A stretch of DNA of 58,345 nucleotides from a bacterium. Lineage in GTDB: Bacteria; Myxococcota_A; Bradymonadia; REDH01. A program made the translations under genes and the position numbers. The stretch spans positions 1 through 58,345 of the forward strand of contig JAUICO010000015.1 of the NCBI GenBank assembly GCA_030427825.1. Direction: 5' to 3'. Numbering within the stretch: the first letter of the stretch is position 1; each line of letters opens with the position of its first letter. The notes below the pieces were generated by a model that saw nothing but the letters and a program-made list of their open reading frames with translations, did no database searches and was not told the origin of the DNA. Shown piece by piece: positions 33,606-42,131 of this stretch.

Positions 33606-34634
33606 CTGAACGAAGAGACTGACACAGCTCCGGCAGGCGGGCATCCGCGGACCGCGCCGACGGGCGAGGCGGCCGGAAGTGGAGCGGCATCGAGAGGCCA
33701 CTCCTGGCGCCTGCCTGTGTTCTGGTTTCTCGTTACCGTGTGCTCCACCTTCTTCGCGGGCATGCAGCTGAGCGACCGTTATGCTCGCCTCGTAGGGACC
33801 CGTCATCTGCTCGGCTTCGACTTCAGCGCCGCGATGCCCGCCTGGCACAGCTTCGGTGGAATCTGGGTGGAAGCCGCCGCGTTCAGCGCGTCACTGCTCG
33901 GTATTCTCTTCGCCCATGAGATGGGCCATTACCTGACCGCCCGGCGATTCGGCGTGGATGTGTCGCCGCCATACTTCATCCCCAGCGTGCCGCCATTCGG
34001 GACCTTCGGCGCCTTTATCAGGCTGCACGTCACGAAGATTCCGGTAGGGCGTCTGATGAAAATCGCGGCATATGGACCCTTCGCAGGGATGATCGTCGCA
34101 GTCCCGGTCCTCATTGTTGGGTTGCTGCTCAGCGACGTCCGGCCCCTTCCCCAGGACATGAGCTCGGTCAGCACATTCGGCAGCTGCCTGCTCATGAAGG
34201 GTGTCGAGGCGATCGTGTTTCCCTCGGTCCCTGAGGGGCACGACATCTTCCTGCATCCTGTCGCATTCGCGGGGTGGGCGGGGTGCTTTGTCACCGCTCT
34301 CAACCTGATCCCCATCGGGCAGCTCGACGGCGGGCACGTCGCGTACGCGCTTTTTGGCGAGTCCTATGCCCGTGTCGTGAAGTTCGTCTGGCTCGGAATG
34401 CTGGCGCTCGGCGTCTTCTATCTGGGCTGGCTGATCCTCGGTTTGATTCTGTATCGTCTGATCGGCATCAAGCACCCGCCCATGTGCGACGACGGTGTTG
34501 CTGTCGGGCACGAGCGCAGGATCGGTATCGCCGCCGCGTTGCTCTTCGTGCTCACCTTCGCCCCGGTACCGGTGAAGGGCGCGTCGCTTCCCCTCATCGT
34601 GGGCGACATCATCGACGCGATACGGCTGCTGTGA
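33606..34634 (+). CDS. Site-2 protease family zinc metalloprotease (M50), probable CTG start
   Basis: A 342-residue multi-pass membrane protease that cuts substrates within the membrane. H104-E-M-G-H108 is the zinc motif, and N-L-I-P-I-G-Q-L-D241-G-G-H supplies the third ligand. About six to seven hydrophobic segments are visible, with no PDZ domain. There is no ATG, GTG or TTG in frame between the previous stop (33546) and the first membrane segment at 33717. CTG 33606 has GAGAGG 5 bases upstream and gives a short hydrophilic N terminus, so I use it. Upstream GTG codons would overlap the previous gene by over 100 bases. It lies between the PBP-fold gene and thiL. Confidence 0.88.
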   Translation: MNEETDTAPAGGHPRTAPTGEAAGSGAASRGHSWRLPVFWFLVTVCSTFFAGMQLSDRYARLVGTRHLLGFDFSAAMPAWHSFGGIWVEAAAFSASLLGILFAHEMGHYLTARRFGVDVSPPYFIPSVPPFGTFGAFIRLHVTKIPVGRLMKIAAYGPFAGMIVAVPVLIVGLLLSDVRPLPQDMSSVSTFGSCLLMKGVEAIVFPSVPEGHDIFLHPVAFAGWAGCFVTALNLIPIGQLDGGHVAYALFGESYARVVKFVWLGMLALGVFYLGWLILGLILYRLIGIKHPPMCDDGVAVGHERRIGIAAALLFVLTFAPVPVKGASLPLIVGDIIDAIRLL

Positions 34635-34686
34635 TGCCGGCACCTTCGATGACAGCGTTTTCTCGGTCGCCGGCGTGGGTGCGTCC

Positions 34687-35604
34687 GTGAACGAGCTGGA
34701 TTTCATAGACGCTCTTCGCGAGGCGCTATCGCCGCCGTCGCCCGCCGGGATCGGAGATGACGGCGCGTGCGTAGACCTCAGAGACGCGGTCGTCTGCACG
34801 GACACGATGGTCGAGGGAGTGCACTTCGACCGCAGCTACTCCAGCTGGGCGGACGTCGCCTGGAAGCTGCTCGCGTCGAACATCAGCGACTGCCTGGCAA
34901 TGGGTGGCGAGCCTGTGTCCTGGCTGCTGAATTGCGCGCTCGCAGGGACGCCCGAGGTTCGCGGTGACACCGGCCTGATCGCGGGCTTCAGGGCATGTGC
35001 CGACGCGTGGACCGGTGGTGCGCTGCCCCTGATCGGCGGCGACACCGCCCGGGCCTCCTGCAACGTCCTGTCGGTAACAGTTCTTGGTCGGCTGCAGGGT
35101 CCGGTGCTTACACGCAGCGGCGCTGTGATCGGTGACAGGATCTGGCTGGACGGCGACGTAGGCCTCGCTGCGGCCGGTCTTGCAGCGCTGCGCGAAGCAC
35201 AGGCCGGACCCGCCTGGGAGAGGGCAGTGCAGGCGCACCGCCGTCCGGCGCCGCCGCGAGCGCGCGCGAACCCGGCCAGCGTACACGCCGCCATCGACGT
35301 CAGCGACGGGCTCGCGATCGATCTGATGCGCGTCGCTACCGCGAGCAGGGTTGGGATTGAGCTTCACGGGGAGATTCCGGGGAACGCGTATCTGCGCGGC
35401 CTGGATCCCGATCGCGTCGATGAGTGGCAGCTGCGCGGCGGCGATGACTATGTACGTGTTCTCGTGTCGCCCGAGGCACCGGGCGCGCACTGCACCGCGA
35501 TCGGCCACGTAACCGGCGGTCCACCTCGCGTGCAGCGTCGCCACGGCAGCGGTGTGGTACCGGTCGATACCGGCGGTTGGGTACACCAGCTCGACAGAGA
35601 CTGA
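34687..35604 (+). CDS. thiL: Thiamine-monophosphate kinase
   Basis: Phosphorylates thiamine monophosphate to thiamine diphosphate with ATP, the last step of thiamine synthesis, in the cytosol. 305 residues. The N-terminal G-I-G-D-D-G-A-C (metal and phosphate loop) and C-T-D-T-M-V-E-G-V-H-F are present, then N-I-S-D-C-L-A-M-G-G and I-D-V-S-D-G-L. I chose GTG 34687 (M-N-E-L-D-F-I) since that matches the usual ThiL start; GTG 34675 would add four residues. It follows the M50 protease by 52 bases. Confidence 0.93.
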   Translation: MNELDFIDALREALSPPSPAGIGDDGACVDLRDAVVCTDTMVEGVHFDRSYSSWADVAWKLLASNISDCLAMGGEPVSWLLNCALAGTPEVRGDTGLIAGFRACADAWTGGALPLIGGDTARASCNVLSVTVLGRLQGPVLTRSGAVIGDRIWLDGDVGLAAAGLAALREAQAGPAWERAVQAHRRPAPPRARANPASVHAAIDVSDGLAIDLMRVATASRVGIELHGEIPGNAYLRGLDPDRVDEWQLRGGDDYVRVLVSPEAPGAHCTAIGHVTGGPPRVQRRHGSGVVPVDTGGWVHQLDRD

Positions 35605-35648
35605 TTCGTGGTTGACGACGCGGCTGAATTGAAACGTCGGGACTCGTT

Positions 35649-35666
35649 GCCCGTTGGCAAACGGGC
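35649..35666. terminator. Perfect 7-bp hairpin after thiL
   Basis: GCCCGTT (35649-35655) pairs with AACGGGC (35660-35666) around GGCA. It lies in the 144-base gap between thiL and the penicillin-binding protein gene on the same strand. No T run follows, so it could be a terminator for thiL or an attenuator. Confidence 0.4.
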
Positions 35667-35692
35667 GGTCTGAGAAGGGCGGCGCAGCGGCT

Positions 35693-35714
35693 GCGTAGCA
35701 GCGGCGTAGCAACG
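35693..35714. repeat. Two tandem 11-base repeats upstream of the penicillin-binding protein gene
   Basis: GCGTAGCAGCG (35693-35703) is followed directly by GCGTAGCAACG (35704-35714), with a third partial copy GCGTAT. No function is clear; it lies within 60 bases of the gene start. Confidence 0.5.
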
Positions 35715-35748
35715 GCGTATCCTGGACTTCGCGAAGAATGCGTCGACA

Positions 35749-38229
35749 ATGTTGCCCTGCAACGGCGGGAGAATGGGAACAAAGAGAAAGAAGACGGCCG
35801 CAAAGAAGCGGCCCGCGACGAAGAAACAGCGTGCGAAGACGCCGCTGCGAACGTGGGTGAAGCGATTTCTGATCCTCATCTTCGCCGGTGTGGTGGCGGC
35901 ATTCGTCGGCATCGCGCTCATCTTCTGGTTTTATGGTCGCGACCTCCCGGACATCGACAACATCGAAGACTACCGACCGGCGCAGGTCAGTCGGGTCTAC
36001 GCGGCCGATGGCAATGTGATCGCATCGTACACGGACCAGCACCGAATCTTCCGGACGGTGGTTTCGAGCGATGAGATTTCTCAGGTCATGCGCGACGCGA
36101 TGGTGGCCGCAGAAGACTCGGGGTTTTATCGGCATCAGGGGCTCGACTACCCCGGCCTGCTACGCGCGGTGTACACCAACGTTCGCCGCGGCGAGATGAC
36201 CCAGGGGGCCAGCACCATCACCCAGCAGGTCGTGAAGAACCTGGTGCTGAGTCCTGAGCGAACGATTCGCCGCAAGGTCCAGGAGGCGCTGCTCGCGTTC
36301 CGTCTGGAGCGGTCGCTCTCAAAGGACGAGATCCTGACGATCTACCTCAACGAGATCTTCTTCGGCGTGCACTTTTACGGCGTTGAAGAGGCTGCGCGCT
36401 ACTACTTCGGACACAGCGCGGCAGAGCTTGAGCTGCATGAGGCCGCGCTGCTTGCCGGGATTGTGCAGTCTCCCAATCGATACAACCCGTATCGCCACGC
36501 AGAGGCGGCACGGGCACGACGCTCGTACGTGCTGCGTCAGATGCAGGACAAGGGCTACATCGAAGAGGGTGCGCGTCGGGCCGCGGACGCTCTGCCCCTG
36601 GGGCTGGTCGAAGACGCTGAGCGCCGACCGCTCGAGGGAGCATTCCCTTGGTATGCAGACGCTGTACGGCGGCGAGTCATCGAAATCGCCGGCGAAGACG
36701 CCCTACGCACCGGCGGCCTGCGCATCGAAACCGCCATGGTTCCGAGTCATCAGCGACATGCGCAGAACGCGCTGCAGGCCGGGCTGCGGGCCTTTGATGC
36801 GCGTCACGGGTTTCACACGCCCTTCGCCACCGTCGACAGTGAGGCCGCCGCAGAAGAGTGGCGCCGCACGCACTCCGAAAACGCCGAGTCGGCGGGCCTG
36901 GATCCGGAAGTATCGTACCGCGCAGTCATCCTTCGCAGCGATGATGAGGCGACGGTGGTCGGAATCGGGCCCTTTGTCGCGACGCTGGAGCGTGAGCCGG
37001 TCTCGCGAACCCGCATTGACGGTCGGCCCTGGGGCGAGCTCTTTCCGGTACACTCCGTGTTCACCGTGCACCCGGTTCGTCGGTACACGCCGGATGAGCT
37101 GTCTCGAACAGACGCCGCCGCTACCGTCGTGCACCTGATGCCCTCGGCGCAGGGAGCGATCGTCGTCATCAACCCCCGAACGCGCCATGTGGAGGCGCTC
37201 GTCGGCGGCTACGACTTCGCGCGCAGCCCCTTCAATCGCGCGGTGCAGGCGAGGCGTCAGGTTGGCTCTGCCTTTAAGCCCTTTGTGTACGCGGCGGCGC
37301 TGCACGCGGAAGTGGCGACGCCTGCGACCATCTTTCTCGACCAGCCGGTGACCTTTCCCATGCCCGGCGGTCAGAGCTGGCGGCCTGAGAACTATGACCA
37401 CAGGTACCTGGGCGAGATGAGCCTGCGCACCGCGCTCGCGCGCTCTCGAAACGTGATCGCCGTTCGCGCGCTGGATCTTGTGGGGCTCGGTCGCGTGCAG
37501 GCGATGGCGCGAGCCGCCGGTATCGAGAGCACCCTGACCGACAACTACACTCTCGCGTTGGGTTCGGCGGAGCTGACTCCCCTGGAGATGACCAACGCGG
37601 TGGCGACATTCGCAGCGGGCGGCGCCGCCGCAGACCCGATACTTGTGACCCTGGTGCAGGGGCCGGACGGCGAGATCCTGTACCGCAGCGAGTATGCACC
37701 GAGGCAGGGTGTAACGCCTGAGGTTGCGTGGTTGACGACGTCCCTGATGCGCAGCGTCGTCGAGCGCGGCACCGCCCGAAGAGCCCGTGATTTGCCCCAT
37801 GAAGTTGTCGGCAAGACCGGCACCACCAATGGAGCACGGGACGCCTGGTTCGTCGGTTATTCGCCCCATCTGGTGGCCGGCGTATGGATCGGCCGCGATG
37901 ACAATCAGCCACTCGGGCGCGGCGAAGCGGGCGGAGCGACGGCGCTGCCGGTGTGGATTGATTTCATGCGTGACTCCCACACATCCCTGCCGGTGGTTCC
38001 GCTTCCCGGGCCGCCTGCGGGCATTGTGACGGCGCGTATCGACCAGGCGACCGGCCTGCTGGCACCAGAGGGCTCGCAGAGCGGCTACGTGGAGTACTTC
38101 ATTCGCGGCACGGCTCCCCGCGAGTATGCGCCGACAACCGAAGAGCGTACCGTGCACGACACGCTCTTGAACGCGGGTTCGTCAGATGACGGCGGTGGCC
38201 TGCCCGGACCGGATGAGGGTGGATTCTGA
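35749..38229 (+). CDS. Class A penicillin-binding protein (PBP1A type)
   Basis: A bifunctional cell-wall synthase, 826 residues, with a basic cytosolic tail, one membrane anchor (about 37-62) and periplasmic domains. The GT51 glycosyltransferase has the catalytic Glu122 in A-E-D-S-G-F-Y-R-H. The transpeptidase has S507-A-F-K510, S566-R-N568 and K689-T-G691. A 160-residue insert with the E-R-E-P-V / V-H-S-V-F-T-V blocks lies between the domains, like the ODD/OB region of PBP1A. The start is ATG 35749; an ATG at 35773 with GGGAGA directly upstream but too close is the alternative. It may be activated by the exported PBP-fold protein at 32227, by analogy with LpoA. Confidence 0.93.
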   Translation: MLPCNGGRMGTKRKKTAAKKRPATKKQRAKTPLRTWVKRFLILIFAGVVAAFVGIALIFWFYGRDLPDIDNIEDYRPAQVSRVYAADGNVIASYTDQHRIFRTVVSSDEISQVMRDAMVAAEDSGFYRHQGLDYPGLLRAVYTNVRRGEMTQGASTITQQVVKNLVLSPERTIRRKVQEALLAFRLERSLSKDEILTIYLNEIFFGVHFYGVEEAARYYFGHSAAELELHEAALLAGIVQSPNRYNPYRHAEAARARRSYVLRQMQDKGYIEEGARRAADALPLGLVEDAERRPLEGAFPWYADAVRRRVIEIAGEDALRTGGLRIETAMVPSHQRHAQNALQAGLRAFDARHGFHTPFATVDSEAAAEEWRRTHSENAESAGLDPEVSYRAVILRSDDEATVVGIGPFVATLEREPVSRTRIDGRPWGELFPVHSVFTVHPVRRYTPDELSRTDAAATVVHLMPSAQGAIVVINPRTRHVEALVGGYDFARSPFNRAVQARRQVGSAFKPFVYAAALHAEVATPATIFLDQPVTFPMPGGQSWRPENYDHRYLGEMSLRTALARSRNVIAVRALDLVGLGRVQAMARAAGIESTLTDNYTLALGSAELTPLEMTNAVATFAAGGAAADPILVTLVQGPDGEILYRSEYAPRQGVTPEVAWLTTSLMRSVVERGTARRARDLPHEVVGKTGTTNGARDAWFVGYSPHLVAGVWIGRDDNQPLGRGEAGGATALPVWIDFMRDSHTSLPVVPLPGPPAGIVTARIDQATGLLAPEGSQSGYVEYFIRGTAPREYAPTTEERTVHDTLLNAGSSDDGGGLPGPDEGGF

Positions 38230-38244
38230 GACGCCGATGAATCG

Positions 38245-38269
38245 CGGGCGGGTCGTGGCGCCGCGCCCG
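38245..38269. terminator. Hairpin between convergent PBP1A and YciO genes
   Basis: CGGGCG (38245-38250) pairs with CGCCCG (38264-38269) around 13 bases. It sits between two convergent stop codons (38229 and 38281). No T run on either strand. Confidence 0.35.
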
Positions 38270-38280
38270 GCGACGCAGTG

Positions 38281-38937
38281 CTATTCGTCCGGGACCAGCC
38301 AGTGGTCTTCGAGCTCGCCTTTGCCCGCACGTATGACCGTCGGTGGGTCTGTGGTCGCGTCGATGACTGTGGATTCTTCGGGCACGATGGGGTCCGTGTG
38401 CACGACGGCGTCCACGTGGTGGATGTAGGGTCCCGCGAGGTCGCCGGCCGACGCTACGAGCCGGTCATCGTCGATGCGAGCGGTCGTCGCGACGAGGGGG
38501 TGCTCCATGGCGGCGATGATCGCCGTGGCGATGGGATAGTCCGGCAGCCGCACGCCGATGATGCGGCGCTTTGATTGGATCAGTCTCGGGACCTGCCGAG
38601 ACGCAGGCAGGAGCACGGTGTAGGGGCCGGGGAAGATTCGTCGCAGCAGACGAAACTGGTGCTGCTCGAGGTTCGTGTACTTCCCGATTTCGGAGATCGA
38701 GGCGCAGAGCAGAGACAGAGGCGCGCGACCGGTCTCGGGTCGGTCCGGGTCATCACCGTGCATGCTGGCGCGAAGGCGTTGCAGCTTCTGCAGGGCGCCT
38801 CGCTGCGACGCATCGGCGGTCAGTGTCCAGGTCGAGTCGGTGGGAAAAGCGACGATCTCGCCGCGGCGTAGGCGCCCGGCGACTTCGTCGACGCGGTCAG
38901 GTCTCGGATTCCACGGATCGATTTCAATGGCCTTCAT
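38281..38937 (-). CDS. YciO/Sua5/YrdC-family protein
   Basis: A 218-residue YrdC-fold protein. The N-terminal P-T-D-S-T-W-T-L motif and R-R-I-I-G-V-R-L-P-D-Y are like the stand-alone YciO group rather than full-length Sua5, which ends in an extra C-terminal domain not seen here. YrdC/Sua5 proteins make threonylcarbamoyl-AMP for tRNA modification; the YciO group's activity is not settled, so I do not assign a tRNA role firmly. The N-terminal start ATG 38937 is 9 bases after the yhbY stop, so the two form an operon. Confidence 0.88.
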   Translation of the reverse strand: MKAIEIDPWNPRPDRVDEVAGRLRRGEIVAFPTDSTWTLTADASQRGALQKLQRLRASMHGDDPDRPETGRAPLSLLCASISEIGKYTNLEQHQFRLLRRIFPGPYTVLLPASRQVPRLIQSKRRIIGVRLPDYPIATAIIAAMEHPLVATTARIDDDRLVASAGDLAGPYIHHVDAVVHTDPIVPEESTVIDATTDPPTVIRAGKGELEDHWLVPDE

Positions 38938-38946
38938 CGGCAGGAC

Positions 38947-39360
38947 TCAGGGCAATTTGATGAGGGGCTTCTTGTCGCGGGGACGATAAGCCAGCGCGAC
39001 GCGCCCGACAATCTGAACGACCTGTGCCTCTGTCGTGTTGTGTATCCACAGAGCGGTCGTCTTCACGTCATGCGGAGCGCTCTCAAGCGCTTTGACCTTG
39101 ATGAGTTCGTGTTGGTCGAGGGCTTTGTCTATGGAGTCCCGCACGCCGGGGGTGAGGCCCTGGTGGCCGATGGTCACGACGGGTTTGATGTGGTGGCCGA
39201 GTCCTCGCAGGTGATGGCGCTGCTTGCCAGTCCGGCCGGGACTGCATGCTGCGACCACAGCGCCGCGGCCCATTTCTGCGGCACGATCAGCCGCTGCCTC
39301 GACGATTCGCAGGTTGATTGCGGCATCGCGTGCTTTGTCGTCGGTTTGAGCTTCGCTCAT
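38947..39360 (-). CDS. yhbY: YhbY family CRM-domain RNA-binding protein
   Basis: A CRM (CRS1/YhbY) domain of about 90 residues with an N-terminal extension. The signature L-R-G-L-G-H-H-I-K-P-V-V-T-I-G and the motif for the GxxG loop (here G-H-Q-G) are visible, then V-K-V-K-A-L, and the R-x-x-D-K-K-P C terminus. In E. coli, YhbY associates with pre-50S ribosomal subunits. I chose ATG 39360 because the extension before it (to 39435) lacks a ribosome site. It is the first gene of a two-gene run with the YciO gene. Confidence 0.9.
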   Translation of the reverse strand: MSEAQTDDKARDAAINLRIVEAAADRAAEMGRGAVVAACSPGRTGKQRHHLRGLGHHIKPVVTIGHQGLTPGVRDSIDKALDQHELIKVKALESAPHDVKTTALWIHNTTEAQVVQIVGRVALAYRPRDKKPLIKLP

Positions 39361-39571
39361 CAGTGTGCTCGTCTTTTCTTCGATGGAGAAGCGGCCCCGC
39401 CTCTCGGGCAGCCGGTGAGGGATTGCACATAGCATTGCGGCGGGCTAGATGCGCAGGCAATCGACAGTGTCAGGGATAATCAGCACAGGTTTCACTTCCG
39501 TGGCGCGACTTCGGCAGTGCGTCAGGTCAGGCGACTACACCACCAGTGCATAGTTGAAGGCGGGAAAACGC

Positions 39572-42040
39572 GTGCCAGTAGATCCGCGAAAGCGATTTGA
39601 GTTCGGTGAGTCGGTCGGCAGTGATGAGCTGGGCGAAGTCTTCCGCGGCCGTGATGAGTCACGTGATGTCGCGATCAAGATCTTCGAGGACTGGACGTTG
39701 CGCTCAGAGTCCGGCCGCGACGCCTACTCGGCCGCGCTGGAGGCGCTCACGCAGGATCCGCCGAGCCGCACGCCCGGCGTAGTCGACTTCCATATCGATG
39801 AAGGCGGCGGTTGGCTGTCGACGAGCTGGGTCGCCGGCCAGACTCTGGCGGCCGCTGCCGAAGAGGCGGGCACACTCACGCAGGACGAGGCGGCCGCTGT
39901 GGGCTGCGGGATCCTCGATGCTCTGGCTGAGTTCCATGCCCTGGAGCAGTGCCACGGTGGATTGACGCCGGGCAAAGTTCTGCTGCTCGACCATTTCGAC
40001 CCGAAGGGCGTGGTCATCACGGATCCCTTTCAGCACTACCTGTACAGCGTAAAGGACCCGATCCGTACCAGCCGAACCGAGCCGAATCGGTTCCTGGGGT
40101 CTCCACAGTACTTTGCTCCAGAGCAGGCGAGAGGACACGAGCCCACGGTACGTACAGACATCTACGCGATCGGCCTGATTTTGTATGAGCTGGTGACGGG
40201 CAAGAATCCATTTCAATCGAGTGCTGTCGGCACGACACTCAAACGGCAGATTTATGAGAAGCCGCTTCCGCCTCGGCTCGCGAAGCCCGGCATCGAACTC
40301 AGCCCTGACTTCGAAGCCATCCTGAACCTCGCGTTGAACAAGGGCGAAGACGAGCGCTTTGAGCAGCCGGCCGCCATGCGCGCAGCGCTGCAGTCGGTGC
40401 GGACTTCCGGTGACTTCGCCGACGAGCGCACCGCAAAGCCCCTCGGTGATCAACGCCGAATCTATCGGCCGAGTGACGCATACGGCGTCGTCTCTGCGAA
40501 CGTTGCGGCCGTCGGCGAAGAAGAGGTCATCGGCACCTTCAATACCGGGGACCTCGATACACGCAGGCTGGATGGGAGCGACGGCGCGGCGGCCGTGGAG
40601 GATGACTTCAGCGCTGAAATCGCTGCGGTCGTCCTCTCTGAGGAGATCGTCTTCAACGAGGATGAAAACGAGGATGAAGATGTCGCGTCGGCGCCGGCGC
40701 GTGAAGAGACAGCGAATTTTGCTGCGGCTGTCGTCGACGACGGTGAGGGCGCCCTGGCGTTCGAAGCGGCCGAAGAAGAGGTCGCTTCCGAAGGTGTGCT
40801 CGGCGACGAGAGTGTAGAGGACGCGGTGGCGGTCGCCGCCGCGGCCGTCGAGGGCACCCCGGATTACGCGACCTCAACCTACGATGACGGGTACGCCGAC
40901 GCGGACGCCTTCGGTGGAGAGCTGCGCTCGAAGTCACGCTTCCGCATGGTAGGGCTCGTAGTTCTGCTGTTGCTCATTGCTGTTGCCGCTTTTCTGTACC
41001 TCTCAAGCTCGAAGTCTTCAGAGGATGAGGAAACGCCAGTTCCGGAGGCCGCGGCCGGGGCGGGAGACGAAGAGCCCGGTACAGACGAGGCCGGCAGCGA
41101 TGAAGCCGGCAGCGATGAAGCCGGTACGGACGAAGCCGCAGGCACCGCCGCCGGCGACAACGGGACGGTGGCAGCCGCGGACGGAGCGTCGGGCGACAGC
41201 GAGGCCGGGGCCAACGCTGAGGGCGCCGACGATGAAGGGGCCGACAGGGAGCAGACCGGCGACTCAGAAGCCGCTGATGGGCAGGACGACGTCGTGGCAG
41301 ACGAGGGTGAGGGCGGCACAGCAGGCGCCGACTCGGCACAGCAGGCGGACGATACGGAAGGGGACGTCGCGCAGGCCGACGGGACGCGAGACGACGGCGA
41401 CTGGCGTCGTCGCCGTGAAGCTGAGCAGGCGGAAGAAGAGAGAATTCTGGCCGCAGCGCAGGACGAAGCCTATCGCATGCAGCAGCAGCGACAGCGCGAA
41501 GCGGCTGCAGCGGCCGCTGCGGCCCGCAATGCGGAGCGCCGCAGCGCCGCCGCTACGGAGTCCGATGCGGGCGGAACCGCGAACGGCGACTCGGAGACCG
41601 CGCCCGAGGACAACGCGGAAGCAGCCGAAGCGGGTGAGAACGACGAGGACGAAGAAGCGGCCGCTCGTGATCGTGCCAGAGAGCTGACTCAGCAGGGCAC
41701 ATCGGCGCTTCGCTCGGGCAATCACAGCGCCGCGCGCTCGCTCTTTGAACAGGCGCTGGAGCTCGATCGCAACGTGGCTGCCGCGAATGCCGGCCTCGGC
41801 GATGTTTACTTCCAGAGCCGCAACTACTCGCAGGCCGCGCGCTATCATCTGCGAGCAACGCGTCTGTCCCGTCGAGCGGAGTACTTCACGAAGCTGGGCA
41901 TGGACTACTATCGCATCGGCAACCACCGGGCTGCTCTCGACGCCTTTGAGCGTGCCGTGGCTCTCGGCGACAGCGGCGCTTCACGCTACGTAGATATTAC
42001 GCGAGAGGCGATGGGCGAGACCCCGGATCCCGCACCCTGA
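39572..42040 (+). CDS. Hanks-type pseudokinase with membrane segment and C-terminal TPRs
   Basis: An 822-residue protein. The kinase fold covers about 9-270. The glycine loop reads V-G-S-D-E-L-G-E-V and the VAIK Lys36 is present. The catalytic loop reads H128-G-G130-L-T-P-G-K, so the catalytic Asp is Gly, and DFG reads D151-P-F153. A-P-E-Q and D-I-Y-A-I-G are intact. It can probably bind ATP but not transfer phosphate. An acidic linker, one membrane segment (about 457-481), a Glu/Asp/Ala-rich stretch with 5-residue repeats, and about three TPRs (705-815) follow. GTG 39572 with AGGCGGGA upstream is used rather than TTG 39554. Single gene, divergent from yhbY. Confidence 0.88.
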   Translation: MPVDPRKRFEFGESVGSDELGEVFRGRDESRDVAIKIFEDWTLRSESGRDAYSAALEALTQDPPSRTPGVVDFHIDEGGGWLSTSWVAGQTLAAAAEEAGTLTQDEAAAVGCGILDALAEFHALEQCHGGLTPGKVLLLDHFDPKGVVITDPFQHYLYSVKDPIRTSRTEPNRFLGSPQYFAPEQARGHEPTVRTDIYAIGLILYELVTGKNPFQSSAVGTTLKRQIYEKPLPPRLAKPGIELSPDFEAILNLALNKGEDERFEQPAAMRAALQSVRTSGDFADERTAKPLGDQRRIYRPSDAYGVVSANVAAVGEEEVIGTFNTGDLDTRRLDGSDGAAAVEDDFSAEIAAVVLSEEIVFNEDENEDEDVASAPAREETANFAAAVVDDGEGALAFEAAEEEVASEGVLGDESVEDAVAVAAAAVEGTPDYATSTYDDGYADADAFGGELRSKSRFRMVGLVVLLLLIAVAAFLYLSSSKSSEDEETPVPEAAAGAGDEEPGTDEAGSDEAGSDEAGTDEAAGTAAGDNGTVAAADGASGDSEAGANAEGADDEGADREQTGDSEAADGQDDVVADEGEGGTAGADSAQQADDTEGDVAQADGTRDDGDWRRRREAEQAEEERILAAAQDEAYRMQQQRQREAAAAAAAARNAERRSAAATESDAGGTANGDSETAPEDNAEAAEAGENDEDEEAAARDRARELTQQGTSALRSGNHSAARSLFEQALELDRNVAAANAGLGDVYFQSRNYSQAARYHLRATRLSRRAEYFTKLGMDYYRIGNHRAALDAFERAVALGDSGASRYVDITREAMGETPDPAP
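41079..41138 (+). repeat. Four tandem 15-base repeats coding for G-[ST]-D-E-A
   Basis: Units at 41079, 41094, 41109 and 41124, each coding for Gly-Thr/Ser-Asp-Glu-Ala; the middle two are identical (GGCAGCGATGAAGCC). They lie in the disordered acidic part just after the membrane segment of the pseudokinase, so copy number could vary by slippage. Confidence 0.85.
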
Positions 42041-42044
42041 GTTC

Positions 42045-42077
42045 GGCTCCCGCGGAGCCTGGTCACCGGCGGTGACC
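42045..42077. terminator. Tandem hairpins between pseudokinase and DUF882 lipoprotein genes
   Basis: Two perfect hairpins: GGCTCC-CGC-GGAGCC (42045-42059) and GGTCACC-GGC-GGTGACC (42061-42077), separated by one base. They lie directly after the pseudokinase stop at 42040 and before the convergent gene's stop at 42132. No T run is seen on either side, so they would act as protein-assisted or structural terminators or as 3' stabilisers. Confidence 0.7.
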
Positions 42078-42131
42078 TGACGTCTGCGCACTTTCCTTCA
42101 CCAACGCTGGAGCCACGTGCCCATCGCCGGC

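Noticed and set aside
34726..36135. Long minus-strand open frame opposite thiL and the PBP1A start
   Set aside because: Runs through recognised plus-strand genes; translation is composition-biased with no motif.
36703..38157. Long minus-strand open frame opposite PBP1A
   Set aside because: Antisense shadow of the transpeptidase domain; no ribosome site or family motif.
39030..39060. GTATCCACA, one base from a DnaA box
   Set aside because: Single occurrence inside yhbY with no cluster, no AT-rich region and no dnaA nearby.
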